The notes beneath the pieces were generated by a model. It was not told the DNA's origin and did not search any database. It saw only the letters and a program-made list of their open reading frames with translations. From Ignavibacteria bacterium (GTDB lineage: Bacteria > Bacteroidota > Ignavibacteria > Tepidaquicellales > Tepidaquicellaceae), in contig JBAZNU010000005.1 in assembly GCA_041649015.1 (NCBI GenBank), positions 124,001 through 188,000 of the forward strand: DNA of 64,000 nt, given 5' to 3'. Of the stretch, positions 35,268 through 43,973 are shown piece after piece (position 1 is the first letter of the stretch; the number at the start of each line of letters is the position of its first letter). A program made the translations under genes and the position numbers.

Positions 35268-37205
35268 TCAAACTTTTTTAGGTAAAGTGACTATAAAAGT
35301 ACTACCTTTTCCGATTATACTTTCAACTTTAATGTTTCCGTTCATTCTTTCAATCATTTCTTTACAAACATAAAGACCGAGACCAGTTCCTTTTTCATCA
35401 TTGGTACCTTTAGATATTATTCTCTTATCGAGTCTAAAAATATTTTTCATATCATTGATGTCCATACCAACACCACTATCTTTAACATAAATAACAACAT
35501 TCCCATCTTTTACTTCAGCTTCCAATGAAACATTTCCACCTGCCGGAGTAAATTTTATGGCATTATCTGTAAGGTTTCTAAGAATAGTATCAACAGATAC
35601 TTTATCTGCATATATAAAAATATTTTCAGCGATATTATTCACAAGTGAGACCTTTTTATTCAGAGTATTAGTTCTTTGAAGTTGTAAAACCTGTTCTGTT
35701 ATTTCGCGGATATTCACATTTTCCAGTTTAAACTGGTATCTGCCGTCTTTAAGTCTGGAAAGTTCGAGCAGTTTTTCGATGAGTTTGAATACCTGATTAG
35801 CTGAAATGTTAACGTAATCTATGTACTGTTTCTTCTCATTAATACTTAAATTATCAAAATCATTTTTCAAGATATTGAGGAAACCAAGTATGCCATTGAA
35901 AGGATTGCGAAGGTCATGAGATAAAATAGAAAAAAACATATTCTGTGATGCGTTCACTTCTTCCAGTTTTGTTTTCTGTTCAGAAATTAAATCGCTGTTT
36001 TCCTTTAATTGCTTATTAATTTTGTTTAGAACTCTGTTTCTCAAAAGGATACCCAATAATATCACCAAAATAACTACTGTGCCAGCAGCAGAAAGAATAA
36101 AATATCTTTCCCTTTCTTTTTTTACCTCGCTGTCTTTGATCTCATTTAAATATTTTTGCTCAATCATAGAGATTTTTCTATCCCTCTCTTCATTTCTAAT
36201 TATTTCATTTGCTATTGTAAATTCAGACAGGTAATAAAAAGCTTTTTCGTATTGTTTAAGTGCACTATAAGAATCGTAAAGAATCTTGCTTGACATTTTG
36301 ATATAAACGGTAATAGATCTTTCTTTGGCCTCATTGTAAGCGGGTTCACAAATTTCAATTGCTTTTTCATATTCTTTAAGGATAACGTAACAGCCACCAA
36401 TATTTGATTGAATGTTAATTCTATTATTATACTCAGATTCAGATTGTGATTCAGCGAGAGCCATTCTAAGGTATTTAAGAGCTATTTCAGGTTTATTATC
36501 GTACATTTCAGCAGCACCTAAAATATTCCAATTACTAATTTTACGTTGTATAAGATTGTACTTATCAGCGAGTTCAATTGAAATAAATGCAAATTCTTTA
36601 CACTTGATAATGAAATCAAGATTTCCTTTATTAACCGCAAGTTCAAAGTATACAGCAGCCATTCTTTCGTATGCACTTACTAATCCTTTATTCGAATCAT
36701 CGTTGTTAATACCTGAATAAATGTCTATAGCAACGGTTATGTATTTTATCGCATTGTCATAGTCATTTGCAGCCCTGTAAGTTTCTCCGATATTTACGTA
36801 ACAAGTTGCGATGTTTAACTTATTGCGATTGTAATCTTTTTCCAGTATTTTCAGTTCGGCATATAGATACTCAAGAGCTTTAGCATAATTTCCCAGCATG
36901 TGATTATCTCTGAACAAAAGTATATAAAGATTAATTTTGAGGGAATCCGGAGTATCGTCATCAACGAAAGATAGAGCAAGTTCTCCAAAATAAATTGATT
37001 TAGGGAAATTGGAATCGATGTATTTAACAGCAGAATCTGACAACAGTTTTACTTTATCTATTGTTGAAAATCCCGAAAGAGATTCAATGTTAAATTTTGA
37101 ACTATCATCAACGGCTAATAAAGAAGAATAACTAATTGTGATAAGGGGAATTAGTATGTAATATAACAAAATAATATGTGTTCGGGATTTTTTCACAAAT
37201 ATCAT
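35268..37205 (-). CDS. Membrane sensor histidine kinase with extracytoplasmic TPR domain
   Basis: The 645 residues contain an N-terminal signal/anchor helix (about 9-29) and a periplasmic TPR array (about 60-345; e.g. LNIATCYVNIGETYRAANDY). A membrane helix follows (about 355-377), then a coiled coil and a kinase core. The H box is SILSHDLRNPF with His430. The N box is NLTDNAIKFTP, G1 is DSGVGMDI and G2 is GTGLGLYVCKEM. No response regulator is adjacent, so it is an orphan here. Ligand and target are unknown. Confidence 0.92.
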   Translation of the reverse strand: MIFVKKSRTHIILLYYILIPLITISYSSLLAVDDSSKFNIESLSGFSTIDKVKLLSDSAVKYIDSNFPKSIYFGELALSFVDDDTPDSLKINLYILLFRDNHMLGNYAKALEYLYAELKILEKDYNRNKLNIATCYVNIGETYRAANDYDNAIKYITVAIDIYSGINNDDSNKGLVSAYERMAAVYFELAVNKGNLDFIIKCKEFAFISIELADKYNLIQRKISNWNILGAAEMYDNKPEIALKYLRMALAESQSESEYNNRINIQSNIGGCYVILKEYEKAIEICEPAYNEAKERSITVYIKMSSKILYDSYSALKQYEKAFYYLSEFTIANEIIRNEERDRKISMIEQKYLNEIKDSEVKKERERYFILSAAGTVVILVILLGILLRNRVLNKINKQLKENSDLISEQKTKLEEVNASQNMFFSILSHDLRNPFNGILGFLNILKNDFDNLSINEKKQYIDYVNISANQVFKLIEKLLELSRLKDGRYQFKLENVNIREITEQVLQLQRTNTLNKKVSLVNNIAENIFIYADKVSVDTILRNLTDNAIKFTPAGGNVSLEAEVKDGNVVIYVKDSGVGMDINDMKNIFRLDKRIISKGTNDEKGTGLGLYVCKEMIERMNGNIKVESIIGKGSTFIVTLPKKV

Positions 37206-37257
37206 AAATTATACTATATTGAAATTAAAATTAAAAAATATTGAAAATAAAACAAGG

Positions 37258-38361
37258 CTAAGTGTTAAACCTAAAAAACATAATATCACCGTCTTCAACT
37301 ATATATTCCTTGCCTTCAACTTTCATTAATCCTTTATCTTTCACAGCTGCTTCAGATTTATACTCAACCATGTCTTTATACTTTATAACTTCAGCACGAA
37401 TAAATCCTTTTTCAAAGTCGGTGTGAATTTTTCCAGCAGACTGAGGGGCTTTAAGTCCTTTTTCGATGGTCCAGGAATGTACTTCTTTATCGCCAGCGGT
37501 GAAGAAAGTAATCAAACCAAGCTGTGCATAGCTTTCATGAATCAGTCTGTGAAGACCGGATTCTGAAATGCCGAGATCCTGTAAGAATTCATTTCGTTCA
37601 TCGATAGTATCCAATGCCGCAATTTCAGACTCGATTTTTACTGAGAGGACTAAGAACTTAGCATCTTCTTTTTGTGCAATTCTTTGGACGATATTTGTAT
37701 ATTGATTTCCAGTAATTTCATCTTCGTTAACATTTGCAACATAAATAACCGGTTTATCGGTAAGAAGCTGCATTTCTCTCATTATCTGCTGATCTTCATG
37801 GGAAAGTTTTTCGATATAGTACTTAGCGAGTCTTCCAGTATTGAAATGTTCTTTTAAACCATTTAGTAGTTCAACTTCTCTTGCAACTCTTTTATCTCCT
37901 ACTCTCAGACTCTTTCCGGATTTTTCAAGACGTTTATCAATAGTCTCGAGGTCTTTAAGAATTAATTCGGTCTCAATGATTTCAATGTCATCTTTAGGGT
38001 CGATTTTATTGCTAACATGTATGATATTATTATCTTCGAAACAGCGAACGATATGTATTATAACCTCAACTTCACGAATGTGAGACAGAAACTGGTTTCC
38101 AAGTCCTTCACCTTTTGATGCACCTTTTACGAGTCCAGCAATATCAACGAACTCAATCGTACTAGGGACAATTTTCTTTGGATTAAATATTTTAACCAAT
38201 TCGACTATTCTTTTATCGGGTACGATGATAGTACCTACATTTGGTTCTATTGTACAAAAAGGATAGTTAGAAGCCTCAGCATTCTGAGATTCCGTGAGAG
38301 CGTTGAATAATGTTGATTTTCCAACATTTGGTAATCCAACAATACCACATCTTAAAGCCAT
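37258..38361 (-). CDS. ychF: Redox-regulated ATPase YchF (OLA1 family)
   Basis: This is a P-loop protein of 367 residues that binds ribosomes and hydrolyses ATP in preference to GTP in studied members. It starts GIVGLPNVGKSTLFNAL, and the NxxE-type G4 motif (ANVNEDE) explains the altered specificity. The switch region YPFCTIEPNVG and the C-terminal TGS domain (LGLITFFTAGDKEVHSWTI) are complete. One base separates it from the upstream membrane-protein gene. Confidence 0.97.
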   Translation of the reverse strand: MALRCGIVGLPNVGKSTLFNALTESQNAEASNYPFCTIEPNVGTIIVPDKRIVELVKIFNPKKIVPSTIEFVDIAGLVKGASKGEGLGNQFLSHIREVEVIIHIVRCFEDNNIIHVSNKIDPKDDIEIIETELILKDLETIDKRLEKSGKSLRVGDKRVAREVELLNGLKEHFNTGRLAKYYIEKLSHEDQQIMREMQLLTDKPVIYVANVNEDEITGNQYTNIVQRIAQKEDAKFLVLSVKIESEIAALDTIDERNEFLQDLGISESGLHRLIHESYAQLGLITFFTAGDKEVHSWTIEKGLKAPQSAGKIHTDFEKGFIRAEVIKYKDMVEYKSEAAVKDKGLMKVEGKEYIVEDGDIMFFRFNT

Positions 38362-38362
38362 A

Positions 38363-38983
38363 TTAGATAATACTATTTATAATTATAAAAACTAAACCTG
38401 AAAAAAGTGGCAGACTTAAATTGTCATTTATTTTCAGAATACTTAATTGTTCGAATATTGCTGCAAAGAGAACAGTAATGAAACCTGCTTTGTAAAAATT
38501 GTAATCCGGGAAAACATTCTGTAATATAAAAATCAAAATAAATCCTGTTATTGTAAATGCTGTACTGCCTTCAAAAGTTTTCTCCCCCACAATTCTTCTC
38601 TTTCCAAAAGTCTTTCCAATCAAAGCAGCGAGGGTATCGCACCAAATCATAATCAATATTGATAGTATAGCAACTTCCTTAGGAAATAACAAGAGAGCCA
38701 GAAAAATACCTATTGCATAATATGTTCCTCCGGTGAAAAGGTTTCTCTTGTAATCTTTTTCATCTTCTCTTAGTATAACATGAAAGAACATTTTGTATAG
38801 TTTCTCAAACGTTACGGTATAAGCCTTAAGTATATCCAGAGCAATCATAATTACAGTGCCTATACCAACTAAACTTAGAATGAATTCTTTAGAAGTAAAA
38901 TAATATATTACAGGAATAACAGTTGAAAATATATGAATTAGCTTTCTATACAGTTCAATCTTTATATCAAGTTTTTCGTTCAA
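38363..38983 (-). CDS. Polyprenol/phytol kinase-like CTP-dependent membrane protein
   Basis: This 206-residue protein has about six hydrophobic helices. It carries the SEC59/phytol-kinase family marks: RKLIH near the N-terminus, WCDTLAALIGKTFGKRRI and EKTFEGS. Members phosphorylate isoprenoid alcohols or diacylglycerol with CTP, so a role in lipid-carrier or membrane-lipid recycling is likely. Substrate cannot be assigned. It is separated from ftsH by a terminator and leads directly into ychF. Confidence 0.82.
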   Translation of the reverse strand: MNEKLDIKIELYRKLIHIFSTVIPVIYYFTSKEFILSLVGIGTVIMIALDILKAYTVTFEKLYKMFFHVILREDEKDYKRNLFTGGTYYAIGIFLALLLFPKEVAILSILIMIWCDTLAALIGKTFGKRRIVGEKTFEGSTAFTITGFILIFILQNVFPDYNFYKAGFITVLFAAIFEQLSILKINDNLSLPLFSGLVFIIINSII

Positions 38984-38995
38984 TTCAATATGTTA

Positions 38996-39024
38996 ATTAA
39001 AAAAGCGAGCCTAAACCCGCTTTT
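38996..39024 (-). terminator. Rho-independent terminator of ftsH
   Basis: On the minus strand AAAAGCGGG pairs with CTCGCTTTT (one G-U pair) around a six-base loop, followed by a T-run. It lies about 23 bases after the ftsH stop. Confidence 0.85.
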
Positions 39025-39046
39025 ACTTAAATACAAATAAAATACT

Positions 39047-41050
39047 TTAGTTATTAACTGCTGCGGGTGTTTCAGCAGGTGGTTTCACAGTACCCGCTAT
39101 CTCAGCAGTATCCTTTACAGAACCGTTATTATCAGTCTCTTTTTCGACAGGCGGGAGTTCTTCACCCTTCATCACCTTGTCAATCTCATCTGAATCAAGT
39201 ATTTCTCTATCGAGCAAGACGAGAGATAACCTGTGCAGGACATCGATATTTTCAGTTAAAACTTTTATGGCTCTATCCATACACGATTGAACAATTTTCT
39301 TTACTTCATCATCTATTAAAATCTGAGTAGTTTCGCTGTAATTCTTGTGTTCATGTAGTTCTTTACCGAGGAATACTTCTTCCTGTTTGTTACCGTATGT
39401 TATAGGACCGAGTTTTTCACTCATACCAAATTCACACACCATTTTTCTTGCGAGTGAAGTAGCTCTTTCAATATCGTTACTTGCCCCTGTTGTATATTCA
39501 TTGAAAACAAGTTTTTCCGCCGCACGACCACCCATAGCATAAGTAATCATCGCTTCAAGGTATTCCTTTGAGTATGTATGCTTTTCGTCCATCGGGAGAT
39601 ATGTTGTAACACCAAGAGCTCTTCCGCGAGGAATGATAGTAACCTTATGAACAGGGTCAGCTTCAGGTGTATATTTTGCAACCAGAACGTGACCTGCTTC
39701 ATGATACGCTGTAGTTTTCTTTTCTTTTTCTGAGATTATGAGACTTCTTCTTTCGGTACCCATCATGACTTTATCTTTAGCATTTTCAAGGTCTTTCATA
39801 GTAACAACATCGGAATTTCTTCTTGCTGCAAGCAGGGCGGCTTCGTTAACAAGGTTGGCAAGATCTGCCCCAGAGAAGCCCGGAGTACCTTTTGCTATAG
39901 TATCAATTTTAATATCGTTAGACAGAGGAATTTTTCTTGTATGGACTTTAAGAATGCCTTCGCGTCCTTTGACGTCCGGTCTATCGACAACGACCTGTCT
40001 GTCAAACCTTCCCGGTCTGAGTAAAGCGGGGTCGAGAATATCGGGTCTGTTAGTAGCAGCAATAATAATAACACCGCTGTTCTGTTCGAAGCCATCCATT
40101 TCAATAAGAAGCTGATTTAAAGTCTGTTCACGTTCATCATGACCGCCGCCGAGACCAGCACCTCTATGCCTTCCAACTGCATCTATTTCATCAATAAAAA
40201 TTATACAAGGTGCATTCTTTTTACCCTGGTCGAACAGGTCACGAACTCGAGAAGCACCAACACCGACAAACATTTCAACAAAGTCGGCACCGCTGATTGA
40301 GAAGAAGGGGACACCTGCTTCACCTGCGACAGCACGTGCAAGAAGAGTTTTCCCTGTTCCAGGGGGACCGAGTAAAAGAACCCCGCGCGGTATTTTACCT
40401 CCGAGTTTCTGAAATTTTCCCGGACTTTTTAAGAACTCGATGATTTCTGATAGTTCTTGTTTGGCTTCATCGGCACCAGCAACGTCTGCAAATGTGACCT
40501 TCATCTGAGTGCCTGACATCATTTTTGCTTTCGACTTACCAAATGAGAAAATACCTTTGGTACCACCTCCGCCTCCGTTCTGCATACGTCTCATAATGAT
40601 AATCCAGAAAGCGATTATAAGAATCCAAGGTAAAGCACTAAGAACGGGAGTTAACCACCCACCATCATTCTTTTCAAATGAATAGGTAGGTATGTTGTCT
40701 TTCCATGATTTAATTACTGCTTCGTCAGTGTTTGTGTAAGGAAGATAGAGTGAAATTCTGTCAACTGTAAGCTGTTTTCCGTTTATTGTTAAAGTTTCGG
40801 GGGCTTTAAGTTTACCTATAAACTCATAATTATTTTCTGATTTTTTAATTACAGCCGATTCAATTTTCTGTTCTGTTAAAAGTTTTTGGTATTGGTCGAA
40901 CGTAACTTCATTAGTTTTTGGATCACCGCTTTTTGTATAAATCATTATCAGAAAAAATCCAACAAGAATAGCTGACCATCCAAGTACAATTTTAAATACT
41001 CTGTTCCAATTAAAATCTTCGTTTTTATTATCTTTATTCGTTTGTGCCAT
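39047..41050 (-). CDS. ftsH: ATP-dependent zinc metalloprotease FtsH
   Basis: This is a membrane-anchored AAA+ protease that degrades membrane and short-lived cytosolic proteins. Two membrane helices (about 19-38 and 136-154) flank a periplasmic domain. Walker A is GPPGTGKT (228-235), Walker B is IIFIDEID (283-290), and the zinc site is HEAGH (450-454). The Gly-rich linker QNGGGGGTKG and the C-terminal tail rich in Pro, Thr and Glu are common in Bacteroidota members. It is preceded 17 bases upstream by hpt. Confidence 0.97.
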   Translation of the reverse strand: MAQTNKDNKNEDFNWNRVFKIVLGWSAILVGFFLIMIYTKSGDPKTNEVTFDQYQKLLTEQKIESAVIKKSENNYEFIGKLKAPETLTINGKQLTVDRISLYLPYTNTDEAVIKSWKDNIPTYSFEKNDGGWLTPVLSALPWILIIAFWIIIMRRMQNGGGGGTKGIFSFGKSKAKMMSGTQMKVTFADVAGADEAKQELSEIIEFLKSPGKFQKLGGKIPRGVLLLGPPGTGKTLLARAVAGEAGVPFFSISGADFVEMFVGVGASRVRDLFDQGKKNAPCIIFIDEIDAVGRHRGAGLGGGHDEREQTLNQLLIEMDGFEQNSGVIIIAATNRPDILDPALLRPGRFDRQVVVDRPDVKGREGILKVHTRKIPLSNDIKIDTIAKGTPGFSGADLANLVNEAALLAARRNSDVVTMKDLENAKDKVMMGTERRSLIISEKEKKTTAYHEAGHVLVAKYTPEADPVHKVTIIPRGRALGVTTYLPMDEKHTYSKEYLEAMITYAMGGRAAEKLVFNEYTTGASNDIERATSLARKMVCEFGMSEKLGPITYGNKQEEVFLGKELHEHKNYSETTQILIDDEVKKIVQSCMDRAIKVLTENIDVLHRLSLVLLDREILDSDEIDKVMKGEELPPVEKETDNNGSVKDTAEIAGTVKPPAETPAAVNN

Positions 41051-41067
41051 GCTTAAAAATTTAATAT

Positions 41068-41586
41068 TTATAACACATAAATTCCTTTTAAATTCCTGTA
41101 TTTCTGGGCAAAATCTAGTCCATAACCAACTACAAATTTATTCTCAATTTCAAAACCGAGATAATCGATTTTGAAGTTAAATTTTGGGGTACCCTTTTTA
41201 ATTAACAGACTCGCAATTCTTACTGATTCGGGTTTTTGAGATTTAATAGTTTTAAGAATAAAATCCATAGAAAGTCCTGAATCTATTATGTCTTCTACGA
41301 TAATGACATCTCTGCCTTTAAGTTCGCAATTGAGCTCTTTCAGAGTTTTCACCTGACCTGAAGAAATTTTACTGTCGCCATAGCTTGAAAGTTTTAGAAA
41401 ATCAATTTCGCAGTTAACTTTAATTTCTCTAATCAAATCAGACATAAAGAGGAAAGCTCCGTTAAGGACTCCGATAAAAATAGGGATCTTATGTTCATAA
41501 TCTTTATTAATGTCAGCAGCGAGCTGCTTAACTCTTTTAGAAATCTGACTTGGAGTAATATAAATATGAAGTTTAGTTTTTTCCAT
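41068..41586 (-). CDS. hpt: Hypoxanthine phosphoribosyltransferase
   Basis: This is a purine-salvage enzyme that makes IMP/GMP from hypoxanthine/guanine and PRPP. The 172 residues contain the PRPP loop VIIVEDIIDSGLSM, the PPi loop GVLNGAFLFMSDL and the C-terminal FVVGYGLDFAQKYRNL. It is the first gene of an hpt-ftsH unit, an arrangement also known from other phyla. Confidence 0.95.
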   Translation of the reverse strand: MEKTKLHIYITPSQISKRVKQLAADINKDYEHKIPIFIGVLNGAFLFMSDLIREIKVNCEIDFLKLSSYGDSKISSGQVKTLKELNCELKGRDVIIVEDIIDSGLSMDFILKTIKSQKPESVRIASLLIKKGTPKFNFKIDYLGFEIENKFVVGYGLDFAQKYRNLKGIYVL

Positions 41587-41643
41587 AGCGACAAAGATTA
41601 ATTAATGTAAGTTACTGTTTTACTAAATAATAATAAAGGAATA

Positions 41644-41681
41644 TTTAAAAAAGAAAACCCACATACAAACCTGTATGCGGG
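41644..41681 (-). terminator. Rho-independent terminator of rpsU
   Basis: On the minus strand CCCGCATACA pairs with TGTATGTGGG (one wobble) around a four-base loop and is followed by TTTTCTTTTTT. It lies between rpsU and hpt. Confidence 0.88.
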
Positions 41682-41718
41682 AATTCGTAAAACTAATATA
41701 AATAAAGTAATGAACTTA

Positions 41719-41916
41719 TTAAGTATTTTCCTCTTCTACAATTCTCTTTGATTTCCTGATAGCACGTTCCTTGTTCATCTTCTTCTCAACAGAAGGTTTG
41801 ACGAAGAACTGTCTTCTCCTGAATTCTTTAAGTATCCCGGCTTTTTCATATTTCTTCTTGAATCTTTTAAGAGCTTTATCAAGAGACTCTGTATCCTGAA
41901 TAATTACTTTAATCAA
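41719..41916 (-). CDS. rpsU: Ribosomal protein bS21
   Basis: This is a 65-residue basic protein with the S21 signature ESLDKALKRFKKKYEKAG, then RRRQFFVKPS. It sits near the anti-Shine-Dalgarno region of the 30S platform. The start is TTG, with a GAGG ribosome binding site at 41922-41925. It is monocistronic with its own terminator. Confidence 0.95.
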   Translation of the reverse strand: MIKVIIQDTESLDKALKRFKKKYEKAGILKEFRRRQFFVKPSVEKKMNKERAIRKSKRIVEEENT

Positions 41917-42038
41917 ATGTACCTCAATTTTTAAAATTTGGAAATATAAATATAATATTTTTATGGATATTAATCAATTATGAAAAGCATCTCTTTTTGA
42001 TTTTCAGTCAAGTATAAAATGAGGAGAATCAATAGAAT

Positions 42039-42803
42039 TCAGTCTTGATACTTGCAGGGAAGTGAAAGAGCAAGAAAATTTTCTCTTTTGTAAGCAAAAT
42101 GGGAAATATCCTGAAAGAAAGTGTCAGACCACTCATATTTATTCTTGAGTTCGTTATACTTAACGGCTGCTATCATAACGTAGAGTTTATCGGCAATATT
42201 TGCTATTTCACGAAAAACATTATTGTTATAATTAATTAAGATATTAATAAATGTATCGGTGGGTTCAGAATCTACAGTTGTATACTCTGATTTAGTAACT
42301 ATGTTTTTATTTCTTAGAATATATCTAATGCAATCTTCGTAGTATATATCGACAATAACGACCGCCCAGATGTTATAAGGCGGTTCGAGTACTTTTTTAT
42401 CGGAGCGTTCGATTTTAAAGTCGAAAGCTAAATTGTAAGACGAATAATCAATATTATTAACAATGATTTTATTTTTGGAAGGCGGAGTAAATCCGCAACC
42501 AGGAAGGAGAAAGTCTTTATTGACGAAGGGTTTGTTTCGGATCATTAGTTTAGTATTATCGTTTAGACCCTGAGCTTCGGTTTTTCGCCAGAACTCCTGA
42601 ATACGCTTATCTTTACGTAGAGCGGAATTAAGTCTTTGACGGCGTGAAAAAACAGCACGGTTATTTATGGATTTTTGTGTTTGGCTGACTTTGATTTTTT
42701 CGGGTTTTTGGGCAATATAAACTTTGTTATAACGAATACGTGCAACAATCTTACCGACTTTACGTCTCATATAACCTAATATTCCGCTATCGAAACGAGC
42801 CAT
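42039..42803 (-). CDS. DUF6266-like protein of unknown function (paralog 2)
   Basis: This 254-residue protein is homologous to the one at 2274-3002. It has the FDSGILGYMRRKVGKIVARI opening, a very basic region up to residue 75 with IQEFWRKTE, and the C-terminal block LYVMIAAVKYNE.. EWSDTFFQDIS. The ILG...GK.G pattern resembles DUF6266; function is unknown. There is no signal peptide. Upstream (at higher coordinates) it has two tandem arrays, at 43024-43067 and 43562-43693, and no gene for 1.2 kb. This repeats the context of its paralog. Confidence 0.75.
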   Translation of the reverse strand: MARFDSGILGYMRRKVGKIVARIRYNKVYIAQKPEKIKVSQTQKSINNRAVFSRRQRLNSALRKDKRIQEFWRKTEAQGLNDNTKLMIRNKPFVNKDFLLPGCGFTPPSKNKIIVNNIDYSSYNLAFDFKIERSDKKVLEPPYNIWAVVIVDIYYEDCIRYILRNKNIVTKSEYTTVDSEPTDTFINILINYNNNVFREIANIADKLYVMIAAVKYNELKNKYEWSDTFFQDISHFAYKRENFLALSLPCKYQD

Positions 42804-42955
42804 AGTTTTTTATGAGATAATTTATAGAAAAGGAGCAGTAAATGAAATAGAAAAGCAGAAAAAAATTGTTTCGTTGAATCAAAAATAGCTTGACTTTTCA
42901 GAAAATAATAATTAGATTTGCGGAGTAGATTTTAGAAGAAAAAATCTATGATATT

Positions 42956-42975
42956 ATGTAGTATTGGTACTACAT
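42956..42975. repeat. 8-bp inverted repeat near array C
   Basis: ATGTAGTA and TACTACAT flank a TTGG loop. It lies about 150 bp upstream of the minus-strand DUF6266-like gene and could be an operator or a small RNA hairpin. Confidence 0.6.
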
Positions 42976-43023
42976 AATTCGATAAAGCATTTCAAAACAA
43001 CATTTCAAAAAAAGAATCAAGAA

Positions 43024-43067
43024 AATAGCGTAGATGTGGCGCACATGTGGCGTAAAAATGGCGTAGA
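43024..43067. repeat. Tandem array C, four 11-bp units
   Basis: The four units are AATAGCGTAGA, TGTGGCGCACA, TGTGGCGTAAA and AATGGCGTAGA. They share a GCG-A core and the period of arrays A and B, with a unit most like that of A. The array lies 220 bp upstream of the DUF6266-like paralog 2. Confidence 0.85.
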
Positions 43068-43561
43068 TAAACTGACTTTACGTTGAGATTTCATTGAATT
43101 TAGGTCGATGTATCGTGGAGAAGGTTAATAAAATCGCAAGATAAATGATTATGGAAAGGAAATTTGATTTTAAGGTATTCGAAAGAAAAAATATAGCTAT
43201 AAGACTATATATTTAGATTTTGGGTGGAATAATTTGGGTTGATTTCTATGGTTAGCTTGAAAAAAAGATGGAGAAAGATGAGAGATTTTACGAATATATT
43301 GAAGAGATATTTAGGAAAGTACCGGTGAAAAGTTACTTAATTTTGATGGTATAAAATAACTGCCGAGGTTTGCAGAGAAACAGAACATTTCAGAACTTCA
43401 AAGTTCTTTTTGATAATTCTTTAAAAAAAAGAGATTACAGTCATATTTTTTTGAGTTACAATCTTATTTAATGTGGATTGGATGGATTGGAATCGAGAGG
43501 TAGTTTTATGTTATTGATTTGGGCTGAAGCCTTTCTGTGGGTAAATAATCACAACCTATGA

Positions 43562-43693
43562 CTAAAGTCGGGTCTAAAGTCGGGCCTAAAGACAGGTCTA
43601 GAGACAGGTCTAAAGTCAGGTCTAAAGACAGGTCTAAAGTCAGGTCTGAAGGCAGGTGTAAAGACAGACTTTAAGGCAGGACTAAAGGTAATG
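43562..43693. repeat. Tandem array D, about eleven 12-bp units
   Basis: Units follow the pattern CTAAAGTCGGGT / CTAAAGACAGGT, with later units more diverged. The phrase GACTAAAGTC at the array start is nearly self-complementary around TAAA, and GGCTGAAGCC just before the array is built the same way, so the region can form small hairpins in the manner of REP-type elements. Confidence 0.9.
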
Positions 43694-43869
43694 GCATTAT
43701 TATTTTAATTGTGTGTTTGTAGAAAAATCTATAATGAAGTAAATTAAATTAAATTTTTTAAATGAAGTAATTTTCTATTATTAGAAATTTAAGGCAGGGA
43801 ATTCAACTTTAGATCTGAAATTAAGATAAAATATTGCTGTTTTATAGAAGTAATATAATTCTTTGCGAC

Positions 43870-43922
43870 AAAAAAAGGGGAGTATTTAAACGAATATTAT
43901 AACTCGTATTTTAAATCTCCCC
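43870..43922 (-). terminator. Terminator of the large sorting-domain gene
   Basis: On the minus strand GGGGAG and CTCCCC close a long imperfect AT-rich hairpin that is followed by seven T. It begins about 50 bases after the stop at 43974. Confidence 0.7.
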
Positions 43923-43973
43923 AAATGTTTATACTAATACCTATCTATAAATAATATGATAGGACATATGTCC

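Larger units (their letters stand above)
42804..43973. other. 1.2-kb gene-free region with two tandem arrays and hairpins
   Basis: No convincing gene is present on either strand. The region contains a hairpin at 42956-42975, the 11-bp array C, the 12-bp array D and the terminator of the minus-strand gene to its right (43870-43922), all listed separately. A small hairpin AGAACT/AGTTCT with a T-run (43392-43411) might be a plus-strand terminator. A 38-codon frame (43558-43674) that runs through array D is a product of the repeat and is not called. Confidence 0.75.

Noticed and set aside
43558..43674. 38-codon open frame through array D
   Set aside because: It starts at an ATG directly before the repeat and encodes only the repeat (Arg/Lys/Ser-rich). 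No ribosome binding site was seen and the frame is a by-product of the 12-bp period.
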